Source of the DNA: Zygnema cylindricum
Lineage: Eukaryota; Streptophyta; Zygnematophyceae; Zygnematales; Zygnemataceae
Reading direction: 5' to 3'
DNA: 64,000 nucleotides
Assembly: GCA_037447655.1 (NCBI GenBank)
Contig: JBBHKE010001207.1
Coordinates: 577,421 to 641,420 of the forward strand
Shown here one piece after another: positions 34,221-44,434 of the stretch (position 1 is the stretch's first letter; each line of letters begins with the position of its first letter). The notes under the pieces are model-generated. The model had not been told where the DNA came from, did not search any database, and saw nothing but the letters and a program-made list of their open reading frames with translations. A program made the position numbers and the translations under genes.

Positions 34221-35640
34221 CTTCGGAGGTTCCACTCGAGAATCAAAAATTCCATCGACAAGTGGTGTCATTATCAATTCTGGATTTCGGACTCCGAATA
34301 TTATCATTATTCTCTGAATTGCTCAGACCTGTTATATCAGCAGGTATAACGTGGACGAGGGCCGATGTCTTCACCGATGGTGGTCGGAACACCGACTACC
34401 ATGACTTCACCAATTGTATCCCCACCAATCCATAGCCATATGTATATAACAAAGCATTCCCAGTAATAATATCTTGAAACCCATTTCTAATTTGAGCAAG
34501 TAGATGTAGAATAACCACGATGGCCGTGTCACGATAGTCTCTATAGCGGAAAATGATGGGCATTAGGACGATAAAGTCAACATCTTCAAATGATCAAATT
34601 AATTTCGCTCCCCGGTCCCAAGACACACGGGGAATCATGGAAAATTTCACCGGGAGATGATAAAGTAAGCAGCCAATAGGAATCAAGTTAAGCATTTTCT
34701 GGGGCCCACTCGTTTCAATTGATTGCAAAGGGTCTAAGGTCACAGAGTTTGGGCTTAGTGGACCAATCTGATACCTTTGTCAGTCCTAAACCAGTTCTAA
34801 ACCAGCTCTTACAGAACCACAAAAGAGATCCCCAGATTACTCTGCAACAAATTCTAGGGCCAGGGCGGATGGCCACTCCAGTTACCAAGGCTGATCATCT
34901 TGCTTTCTTCAGGTGCAACAAACCAGGAGCACCACGGCAAGCCCCTTCCAACCTTTGTTTCCTTCCCCAACAACCATGCTTATCGGAAGGGAGCAGTCGG
35001 AATGATATTCGACAAGAAAAGTGGAGTTTAAACAACACCAACGGTGGAAGAATGCGAACAAGCAATGGGATTCCAATCTGCCACCACGGCAGCACAAGGT
35101 ATTTCAGACCTCTAGAGGTGCAACCTACTCGGACAGAGCATGGACCTCAATGAAATTACATGGGTTTTAAAACATTCTTTTCCCTTTTCTAGCCTACATT
35201 CTCCTCAGTCAAGGGCTAGCTATCTTCAAGCTCCACATTTGTTAGCTTTACAGGCCAACTTACAGCTTGAGGGGGTGAGGGAGGCAAGGTTGGGTACATT
35301 AAAGTAACTCCAGGTACGAGACAGGCTCATCCAACGTGGAGATCTCCAGACTTTATGGAACACGACGGCACCACCGTCTAACCTTAGGGTAACGAACAAG
35401 CGTAAGAAGGTGGCAACCACAACAAATTTGAGGTGAAAAGAACAGCTTATAGTAAGGCTGACGAGGGAAGGCTATTCGTACCAACAACCCCTTCCTTTGT
35501 TTCCAACCTTCCCCGAACGGCACCANNNNNNNNNNAATAGATTAGGTGGCCCAGAGAAAACGCGGTACAAGACATCAAATTTTTTTTTGAGAAAAAAAAT
35601 GAATACCAAATTGTGTGGGTGCAATAGATTGCACTCAAAT
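34221..35640. other. Unassigned sequence with assembly gap
   Basis: An open frame at 34719-35153 (144 codons) has no motif I recognise. The sequence may be continuing retroelement DNA. N-run at 35526-35535. Confidence 0.35.
35526..35535. other. Assembly gap (10 N)
   Basis: Ten consecutive N. Confidence 1.
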
Positions 35641-35806
35641 AGAAATTACCTTAGGAAAGGGTTTTTTGCCAATTGACTATTTTGACGCCAAAAATAAATA
35701 TTCGACAGTAGTTCAAGTTGTTGTAGATAATAAAATGAGATTTATTGACTTGAATTTGGGTTCTGCGGGCTCTATGCACGATTGAACTATCATCACGCGA
35801 TCCAAA

Positions 35807-36208
35807 TTGGGGATGAATTTCGAGAGTCGCATGAATACAAGCGGGGAAACTTTCCAATGGGGAAGTAGTATAGTGTCTCCTTATCCTGTCGGAGATGCCG
35901 GGTATGCTCTCCATCCCAATCTCATTGTACTTTACCTCGGTTTGAAACAAGGAGATGCCGGGTATGCTCTCCATCCCAATCTCATTGTACTTTACCTCGG
36001 TTTGAAACTATCTACTTCTCAGAAAAAATCAATTTTCAACATTCTGCAGCAAAAAATGGTGGTGCACAAAGCCTTCGGGAAATTGAAGGCACAATGGAGG
36101 CATCTTCCAAAATTCTACTATCCCAAAGGAAAGACGTTGGCATGTATTCTTGCGGTATGTATTCTCCATAATATTTCTATTGCGAGAGGTGAACTAGACA
36201 TCGATTGA
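35807..36208 (+). pseudogene. PIF/Harbinger-type DDE transposase, C-terminal fragment
   Basis: It has SIVSPYPVGDAGYALHPNLIVLY, matching the DDE_Tnp_4 signature (GDSGYP..P.L..P) around the second catalytic Asp. About 45 residues on, VVHKAFGKLKAQWRHL matches the region with the third catalytic residue (VERAFGVLKARF), with Glu replaced by His here. LACILAVCILHNISIARGE is the family's usual ending (ACCVLHNI). A 60-bp in-frame duplication repeats GDAGYALHPNLIVLYLGLKQ. The first Asp and the N-terminal half are missing. With a missing Glu and a duplicated active-site strand it is unlikely to be active. Confidence 0.8.
35891..36010. repeat. 60-bp tandem duplication inside the transposase fragment
   Basis: 35891-35950 and 35951-36010 are identical except for the last two bases (CAA/CTA ends). 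Confidence 0.97.
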
Positions 36209-36590
36209 GAATTAGAGTTTAAAAAAGAGCGAGCTAATGCCTTGAAAGGCGTTCGCTAATAGGCTTCTTGCTTGTTTCTAGAAAGAAAAACACGGGAAAG
36301 TGGGGATGTTGAAAAACGACAAAAACACGATAAGTGGGGATGTTGAAAAACGAGCGGAAGCTTGTTTTTCTGCTAAAATCCAAGGCGCTAGAATAATGGA
36401 TGTGTTATATCGTTACGTCTCGCATAGAGGCACTAATGCCCTAAATGAAAATGCAACCAATGGTATCGCAATGGAAGAAGAACGAGAAGAAGAAAAGGTG
36501 ACAGGTGAAAGCGATGGAAATGAAGATTCTAATGATGATGGGAGTGACGAAGATATGAGTGATGGAATAGTTATCAATGTCGATGAGTAA
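36209..36590 (+). pseudogene. Acidic tail sequence downstream of transposase fragment
   Basis: Frame 36300-36590 encodes EREEEKVTGESDGNEDSNDDGSDEDMSDG, a strongly acidic tail. AGTGGGGATGTTGAAAAACGA occurs twice (36299 and 36337). It may be the C-terminal extension of the transposase or a repeat remnant. No domain recognised. Confidence 0.4.
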
Positions 36591-38036
36591 TACACTCGAT
36601 GATATTTGCTTTAGGGGTTTAGTTCTTTTTTGTTTGTATTTTGTTCTCTTTCTTTTTTTCGTCGTATTTTAGAACATGAATATTTTATCGAGGATGTTAC
36701 ATTGGGATTTCATATTGCTTGATTTATTATCTTTTTGAGAGTTTTCAATCTTAAGCACATAAGTTACCAAATTTACTCATTCTTGACCATACCCTTATGC
36801 AATTTTTGCATGTTGTCTTTATGTGTTTTATGCATGTTCAAACAATGTTTTTTGGCCTTTTGAGATACTTAAGACTTTGACGTAAGAATTCAGCATTTGT
36901 GTGTTAAGCCCGCCAATATCGAAAACAAAATAAACATTAAAATATTAATTCAATATCTGATATGTCTACGTCTTAAAAAATTGAAGCCATAAATATTGAT
37001 ATCTATTAAATACAGCGATATCATATAACAAGGCGAACGCGAAGTCGAAGTATTGATAAACACCTTCAAACATTTGACCATGTGCTAAATTTGGGATTGC
37101 CAAACGATAAAAAAAAAAAAAACATTCATTGGAATAAAATCTTAATGATCAAATACTTAAACAACAAATACAAGTTGCACACAATGATATATATATATAC
37201 AAAATATAACATTTATATTAATGGGAAAACTCTTAATAACTTCATGAACGGAAATATGGTTCAACTTTTAGCAATCCATTATTTTTCCATGCGAACGAAA
37301 ACAAAAGTTTTATAATAAAAACCATTTAATCCAAGTATCACCTTCTACACCTCAAAAAGCAAGAAGATGCATTGATTACTCACAAAAGCGACACTAAATT
37401 GAGCTTCGACCCTTGAATCTTAATCAATCATATTAGGCATTTTTTTGTATACTCACTAAATAATCTTACACACCTAGATCTATCAAAATTCATCCATTCA
37501 TAATTTTTTCACTGGTCGCCGTAATTGCCGTAATCACTCCATTGACAATCTTCTCACTGACTCCAACTATTTCTTGATTCTATTGAAATTTTTTATCAAG
37601 CAATTAGTTGTGGTTCTCGAATTGCTCCTTGTTAGATTCCTTTTATTGTTGAGATTGCTGGTTGTTAGACTTTTCAATAGTTTTTTCCATCTTTTCAACA
37701 ATTTCTCGAGCGATAAATACTGGATTGTTATGCTGACCTTGTCTTCCGGCTCTTTTTGTTTTCCTCCCGGTCATAAACTTATCTCCACAAGGAGGAGACC
37801 AAACACTTGCACATTTTTTTTTCACTTCCTTCCTCTTCTCCCACTGTTTCTCCTTTCTCAAATGTAGCCTCTTTCAAACGTCTCCCTACCGCAATGATTA
37901 TATCTTTGCTTCCTCCAAACAAATTTGGGTCACTATCCCAAATTACTGTATTTTCTTTGTCTTCGTGCTCCATGTTAACCCTTGGAAATAAATCACCAGA
38001 ATCCCATGTAACTTTTGGGTTTATAACATCTCTTTT
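36591..38036. other. AT-rich sequence between the two Harbinger-type parts
   Basis: No supported gene. Minus-strand reading frames at 37643-37973 resemble the Lys/Glu-rich and Gln-rich remains of a Harbinger ORF1 C-terminus (for example EIVEKMEKTIEKSNNQQSQQ), in line with the SANT domain at 38037-38336 on the same strand. Confidence 0.45.
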
Positions 38037-38825
38037 TTATATCCAATTATCCATCTTGTCAAACAAAAATTGGGAAAAAGAAGTCGCCGATCCGTTTTGT
38101 GATCTTTGTTTTTTTGTTATTGAGAAATGAAGAGCAACTCCACATTTAGAAGCATAGTCCCTAATTATTTTATATTCATTATACATATTGTTCCACTTTT
38201 TTTTACATGAGCTCCTATCCCTTTGAACTCCTCTCTCTTTTAATGCTTCCGGGATATATTCCCACTTTTCCACTTTCGACCCAAATTTTGCCTTAGCGCT
38301 TTTCTCGGGGCTATAAAAAATCTTATTCTTTAGCATCGTTCAAAATCCTCATTTCATATAGGTCCCAGTTTCGGTTTCTATTTTTTGGGCTTGCGTTCTC
38401 TTTCTCCGATGATAACCCTTGTCAACTACTTTGCTCCTTGTTGATTTTTTTCTTTTTGGTGGTCTTATGACGTTTTTTTGGGGTAACGAAACTGTTTGGG
38501 TGGGAGGAAATACAAAACTAGAGGCAACTACAGGTTGAGTAGGTAAGGCAACTATTAGGTTGTTGTACAAAGGTGAGAATGGTGCTCTGATGGTGTTTAG
38601 AAAGGGATCTAGGTTTTTGAAAACCTGAGGAGGAAAAGGGGAGCCATGTTGAATAAGGGGAGAATAATTGGGATTATTTAGGGGAGAAATTGTAAAGAGA
38701 GATACAGAAGATGATGGTAAATGCAATAAAGAAGGTGATGTAGGAAGGGGTTTTGTGTTCCCGAAAGTAACATTTGTTTCGGTTGTGTGCATATTCGTTG
38801 TGTTTTCCATCATATTTCCAGACAT
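38037..38825 (-). pseudogene. Harbinger ORF1-like Myb/SANT (trihelix) protein remnant
   Basis: The minus-strand frame 38336-38037 encodes SAKAKFGSKVEKWEYIPEAL, RDRSSCKKKWNNMYNEYKIIRDY and a W/F-rich end (FLFDKMDNWI). This is the Myb/SANT-like trihelix DNA-binding fold that partners PIF/Harbinger transposases. Upstream (38825-38349) is a Pro/Ser/Asn-rich N-terminus with a basic KRKKSTRSKVVDKGYHRRKR stretch, in another frame. The two ORFs therefore face the transposase fragment at 35.8-36.2 kb tail to tail. The split frames show decay or an unseen intron. Confidence 0.65.
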
Positions 38826-38879
38826 ATTTTTCGTAAGGGAAAAAAAATGTAAAGGTTAATGACAAAGAAAAAGAAAACA

Positions 38880-39060
38880 GAAGGAAAGCTCTCTCCCTTC
38901 CTCTCTCCCTCCTCTCTCTTTCCCTCTCCCTCTCCCTCTCCTTCTCCCTATCCATCCCTCCCTCTCCCTCTCCCTCTTCCTCTCCCTCTCCCTCCCTTTC
39001 ACTCTCAGTATCCCTCCCCCCTCTCCCTCTTCCTCTCCCTCTCCTCTCTTTCACTCTCAG
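38880..39060. repeat. CT-rich simple repeat (CCCTCT)n
   Basis: Imperfect CCCTCTCCCTCT-type tract. Overlapping reading frames are artefacts. Confidence 0.9.
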
Positions 39061-41850
39061 TAAAGTTTTATATGCAAGTAGACATGTACTGATACCTATT
39101 TTCCTCGCTTTTCAGTATAACTTCTAATATTATATCACCATTTTATACCTTTTTCCTTCCATGTAGGAATGGAAAGCATTATAACAAACACTTATGACGG
39201 ATTTTTGGCTTTTTTTCTCACCTCGAAAAACACACGGGCACACTACCGAGGGTGGTGTGTACATAAAATAAAAAAATAGTTGTAACTTACCTTTCGCGAC
39301 AGATTTCCTCGCTTTTTTTGTCAAAATTGCAAAGTATTCGCTTATGTTTTACCGATTCAAAGTGGTCAATTTTTTTTTCAAGCGATGACAAAGGAGTCCT
39401 CCGAAACTAGATAGGTTGATTTTTTTTTCTCTCCGACCTCACCTGCGATAAAAACGATAGCCGTAAAAATGTTAGTTTCACACTTTTGTGAGAAATTCTC
39501 GGAAAAAAATACAAGTAGTTTTAGTTTCACACTTCTTTCGGAAAAAAAATAACAAGTAATCTAGTTTTACTATTAGACTTCTTTCGGCAAGAAAAAATAC
39601 ATCGTTTTATTTCAGAAAAAAATCCCAAAATTTTGTCTAAATACAAAATTGACACACTTGGGACAAGGCATGGTGGAGAAACCATAACATTACAGTGACG
39701 GAGAGGGAGAGAAGGAGGGCGATGGGAAGGGGGAGGGGGGATGGGAGGGGATGGAGGATGGTTAAGGAAAATTGTTGTGTCATTAGAACTAGGAGAATGA
39801 AACCGTCAACTTTGACATTGGTTATTCGAAAGAATACGAAAGAAGAGACGACTTAAGTATAATTATGGAGGGGTTGTAAAGTGATTTCACTTAAACCAAG
39901 AAAGGAGAAAAAACTGAAAAACTTATGAAAATAAGCATACTTATGAAAATAGGCAACACAAAATTTTATTGTTGAATAGTTTTCAAAACCACTTGAGCAT
40001 AATTATGGAAGGGTTGTAAAGTGATTTCACTTTAACCAAAAAAAAAAAAAACCCTGAAAAACTTATAAAAATATGCATACTTATGAAACTAAGCAATACA
40101 GATTTAAATTGTTAAATCGATTTCAAATGGATCTCGATTTTTTGTTAAATTCAAAAATAAGTAGAAGATAGGCATTTTCAAAAAAGACTTATTTTCACAA
40201 AATCAACTAAACTGTTCTACCTAATATAAAAGAGAAAAGAGAGGAGGGGGAAGTAGGGTTGAAGAAGTTCTCTTATTAGTTAGGTATATACTATTCTAAA
40301 GAAATAGTATTTCTTATTCTAAGAACAGGTTATAAACACGTGACATAATAGGCATATCGACAAAAACCTACAACTCAACTTTTGCTGCCCATCACTATTA
40401 GCGTTATAAAGACTAATTCAGTTGCGAATTTTTCTGGTTGAAAATCTTAAAATAGTGGTGTTAAAGAAACTCTTTAAGGGGTTGCGAATTTTTCTGGTTG
40501 AAAATCTTAAAATAGTGGTGTTAAAGAAACTCTTTAAGGGGCGGCAGTAAAATCCACTACAATCTCCCTACCCCAATAAGTAGGTACCATTGTAATTCCA
40601 CATTTTTCATTTTTTTATTGCTTTTGAATTAGTAGTTCATTCACAGTAATAATGATGATAAGTGTACATCTTTGGACTCCAGAGAAGGCTTTTCAATCAT
40701 ATAGGGGAGATTACATTTCAAAATTGAAAAATTCAATTATATAGGGGAGATTACATTTCAAAATTGAAAAAGAGGTGACGAGAAAGAAAAGTGTGTTGCA
40801 AACAATTATGTTTATATGACAACATACAGAACAAGAGCCAAAAGTAAGGTAAACAAACTTATGCCATTGTATTTAAATTTTTCATAGTCGAATGTGAGCT
40901 AAAGCACATTCAATTTCCGAAAATTCAGGTTAGACACAGAAATCTCTTCCTCTCCTTCCTCCCCCCTCTCTTTTCTTTTTTTGTCTTTCTACCCCTCCCC
41001 CACTCCCTCTCTCCTCTCTCTCTATGCCTCCTTTTTTTCCTCTCCCTCTCCCTCTCTCCATCTCCTTTACACCCTCTACCCCTCTCACTCTCTTTCTCCC
41101 CCTATAACAACTGTGTTTTTACTTTTAAAAGGTAAATAAATGCTTAAGTACATCTGGCAGGAGTGGTCAAAAAACATCATTATGTTTGTTTAAACACGCT
41201 TATCAGCGTTGGACTAGGGTCGCGTGATAAAAGAATACGGAATAGTGAAGTTCGAAGAGTGAAGTTTGAAAGGGTGGTAGAGTTTGAAGGTGCAGAATAG
41301 TGAAGTTGGAAGAGTGAAGTTTGAAGGGGTGGTAGAGTTTGAAGGTGCGGCGAGTGCGAGTTGTGGCTTCCAAGATTTTTCACTTTTTCGTGAAATGTCG
41401 TCGGAATTTTCAGACCCCTAAAACATAAATTTCTATACAAAATACAACCCGACAAAACAAACAAATTTTATACTTTCATGGACACAAACGGACAAACCAT
41501 AGCGAATTCTGTACTTTTCTTTGTCTTAGGAAATCATGTGAAAATTTCCGAAAATTACAGCACGTGCCAATATATGTTCCTATTTGTTTATAGAAAATCC
41601 ATAGTTTTAAAACACACGTGTTTTAAAGAGAAGGTTGAAGATGACGTTTTTTGTCGTCAAAGTGGGTTAAAAAACACAAGACGACAAATTTTCAAACATC
41701 CTAAGTTCGAGGATGTAGCAAATTGTACTCTACAAATTTCCGATTCCTTCATACGGTTGGAACTTAGGCAGTACGGCGCTAAGTTTTACAGGAAAACGAC
41801 ATAACAAAAAACCTTAACTATGCACATGGGGACATACCCTTGGAGTTATT
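39061..41850. other. AT-rich intergenic sequence with local tandem duplications
   Basis: No gene supported. Duplications: 60 bp exact (40421-40480 = 40481-40540), 40 bp (40701-40740 and 40741-40780), and a 60-bp class AAGTTTGAAGGGGTGGTAGAG repeat at 41240-41345. G-rich and CT-rich tracts at 39700-39760 and 40940-41100. Confidence 0.6.
40421..40540. repeat. Exact 60-bp tandem duplication
   Basis: Two identical units starting GTTGCGAATTTTTCTGGTTG. Confidence 0.97.
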
Positions 41851-42327
41851 GTAAAATTAGAGTAAATTTCCTTTTTGAAAAAGTTATATCACACAAATTA
41901 GAGTTTATAACTCTAATTATTTATTTTACTTTTTTTACTCTAATTACGATTCGCAGTGTATTGTACACCGCGAATCATAATTAGAGTAAATAGCACTAAT
42001 TCGGTCTCCCTAAATATCGACCCATAACGTTAAATAGAGTAAATGATTATAAATTTTTCATTATACTATTTAAGGTATTTTTTGAATGAGTGTTAATAAC
42101 TCTAATACAGTGTTGTTTTAAATAGTGCGGCGTACGGTCGGTGTCTGACCGTGCAAAATTGTACTTTATTAAGTAAAAAAATACAAATAATGAATTAATA
42201 TAGGTCGTTTAGTGCAAACGTCATAGTGACGATAAACTGTACGTTTTGTCAGATTTTATAGGAATACCTAATTTACAGTAGAGATATTCAACGCGTCAAA
42301 TTTGAATACTTAACTAAATTAGAGTAA

Positions 42328-43104
42328 GGGTGAAGTTCCATTAGGACATTCTGTAATTGTACGGCCAACATTACAGAATGCTATAATTTGAACGAAGTTC
42401 CATTGCGCAGAGTCCCTAATCCACGTGATAACGAAAGAGTGGTGCCAAGTAACTTTAGATTTGATATTGAAAATCGACAATGATATTCACACTGACCAAA
42501 AATCTTCATTTGAGTACCATGTACGTGCGTACTAGGTCATCATTAAACACAGTACCATGTACGTGCGTACTAGGTCATCATTCAACACAACTTTTCAACA
42601 CAACTGTTGTACTCTTTGCAGAGTCCTTGTCAGATACCACGTCATTTTTTAAGGTTTCCTATTTTTACGCGTGACGAATGAGCGTTGCCAAAAATAGTGT
42701 GAAGAATGGGCGTTAACAAAAATAGCGTGACAACAGTGTGTTACGAGATTTCGTTTGTATTTTTTGTTGGAATTTTGAATGCGTATATCGTGTGCAATTT
42801 TTTTTTTTTTCGTTGGTTGCCATCGTGACTCGGGTGATCATTATCCAACGTGTCACGGCTCAATTTTTTTTGTAACTGGTGATGTACCTTGCGAGGTACA
42901 TCACTAATTACAGAAACTTTCGAAACGAATGCTTCTCGAAAAGATATCCGGCGGTCATTGTTAAGTCCTTGACTTTTGGAGAATATTGGCAAGTTTCTTT
43001 GTAATGTTGTTTTATAATAAAAGCAAAATAAGAGGTATGGCGTAGTACGGAGAGGTCTGAATTTCTGTAAACAACCTCACTTTTCGTGGAATGGAACTTC
43101 ACCC
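42328..43104. mobile_element. Harbinger-like element X, 777 bp, nested in element C
   Basis: Ends are GGGTGAAGTTCCAT (42328) and ATGGAACTTCACCC (43104), perfect inverted repeats. It is flanked by TAA at 42325-42327 and TAA at 43105-43107. The paralogous empty site at about 41860 reads TTAGAGTAAATTTCC. A 3-bp TAA duplication with GGGTG termini is typical of PIF/Harbinger MITEs. A 38-bp tandem duplication (42513-42588) lies inside. Confidence 0.85.
42513..42588. repeat. 38-bp tandem duplication inside element X
   Basis: AGTACCATGTACGTGCGTAC starts at 42513 and again at 42551; units differ by one base. Confidence 0.9.
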
Positions 43105-43487
43105 TAAATTCCTTTTTGAAAAAGTTATATCACACAAATTAGAGTTCAAAACTCTAATTATTTTTCTCTTTTTTTACTCTAATTTTTTCTTTACTCTAAT
43201 TACGATTCGCGGTAAACCGTGTATCTCGCTTTTTTGCGTTATTTGTTTATCTCCACGGAAAACATTTTTTTCCCTGTAGATAATTGTTAGATTTTGAATC
43301 CGACGGATGGCTTTGAAAGAATATCTTTTCACTTCTAGTCGAAAATCGACATGTTTGCATGGAAGAAAGATGTTTTTAGTAGCAAAAAAAACATTAATGT
43401 CTCGCCACTCGGCACATAATTTATCCTAGTTTTTGCTAATCTGACGGTTGCTATTAGAATTCTCACATTCTTCTTCGCGGCCACTAA

Positions 43488-44156
43488 GGGTGGCGTTCCA
43501 TCAGACGAAATGTGAGGTTGTTTCCAGAAATCCGGATCTATCCGTATCAGGCCGTACTTCTTATTTTGTTTTTATACGCGAACAACATTACAAAGAATCT
43601 TGCCAATATTCTCCAAAGTTTGGGAGGTGGTAACAATGACCGTTGGATGTTTTTTCGCGAAGCATTCGCTTTGAAAGTTTCTGTAAATGGTGATGTACCT
43701 CGAAAAAAATTGAGTCGCGACACCCTGGATAATGAATGTACGTGTCACGACGGCAAACCAACGGAAATCGAAAAATTTCGCACATGATATATGCATTCAA
43801 AAATTCAACGGAAATCACGAAAGTGATCTCGTAACGAGCTTTCGTCGCGCTATTTTTGTTACCAGCCATTCGTCACACTATTTGTGGAAGCGCTGACAAG
43901 CGTTTGCAAAGAGTACAAAATGTGTGTGGTACGATGCCCTGCTCCGCACGTACATGGTATGCAAATGACGATTTCGAGTTGAAGTTAGGTCGGTGTAAAA
44001 AATATTTGACGATTTCCAATATACGATCTTATCTTACGTGGTACCACTCTTTTCTGAGCACGTGGATTACAGACTGCGCGAGAGAACAGCGTTCAAAGTG
44101 TAGCATTCTGTAATGTTGTTCGTACGATTACAGAATTTCCTGATGGAACGCCACCG
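43488..44156. mobile_element. Harbinger-like element Y, 669 bp, upstream of the SRP40-like gene
   Basis: Ends are GGGTGGCGTTCCATCAG (43488) and, inverted, CGGTGGCGTTCCATCAG (44156). Flanked by TAA at 43485-43487 and 44157-44159. The interior is related to X in inverse orientation (the TTCTGTAAT..TTACAGAATG terminal block and the NNDR..FREAF region). It ends 278 bp before the SRP40-like start codon, within likely promoter or 5' UTR space. Confidence 0.85.
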
Positions 44157-44159
44157 TAA

Positions 44160-44434
44160 TCTTGAATTGGACATGTTTGCACAGAGAATGGGCATTTCTT
44201 TAGTCGCAAAACAACAACGCTAACAGCGAAACACAGTGTACCGTACTATTTGCCTGTGCTATACGGAAAGTGAAACCCCTAATGTTGACGTTCGGGTGAA
44301 TGAAATCTCCTCTTGTTTACTTTGCTCCAAAAGCTGCTGCAATGTTCTTGGCCCCGTTGAACTTTGTGTTTTCCGCTTCTTCTATTTTGGCGGCTCCCGC
44401 CCACTCCTCCGCTTTCAAGTGATCCTTCGCCAGC
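44160..44434 (+). promoter_or_regulatory. Upstream region of the SRP40-like gene
   Basis: The interval between element Y and the ATG. 44165-44225 resembles the right half of the small TIR repeat at 58580-58666. No clear TATA box. The sequence immediately upstream of the ATG (CTTCGCCAGCATGG) is a reasonable start context. The transcription start cannot be placed. Confidence 0.4.

Larger units (their letters stand above)
41964..43214. mobile_element. AT-rich TIR element C (contains nested element X)
   Basis: The left end TACACCGCGAATCATAATTA (41964) and right end, read inverted, TTTACCGCGAATCGTAATTA (43214) match over most positions. Removing X leaves about 470 bp. The internal start AATAGCACTAATTCGGTCTCCC is shared with the copy at 63715-63750. 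The sequence next to the right end (CCTTTTTGAAAAAGTTATATC) is repeated at 41871, at the right end of a neighbouring element. No coding region; transposase source unknown. Confidence 0.65.

Noticed and set aside
38674-39092. Arg/Glu- or Ser/Pro-rich proteins in the CCCTCT tract
   Set aside because: Simple-repeat translation; no start context or conserved domain.
42741-43787. A protein gene in the NNDR..FREAF frames of both arms
   Set aside because: Similar frames in opposite orientation come from the related elements X and Y; frames are short and without starts shared between copies.
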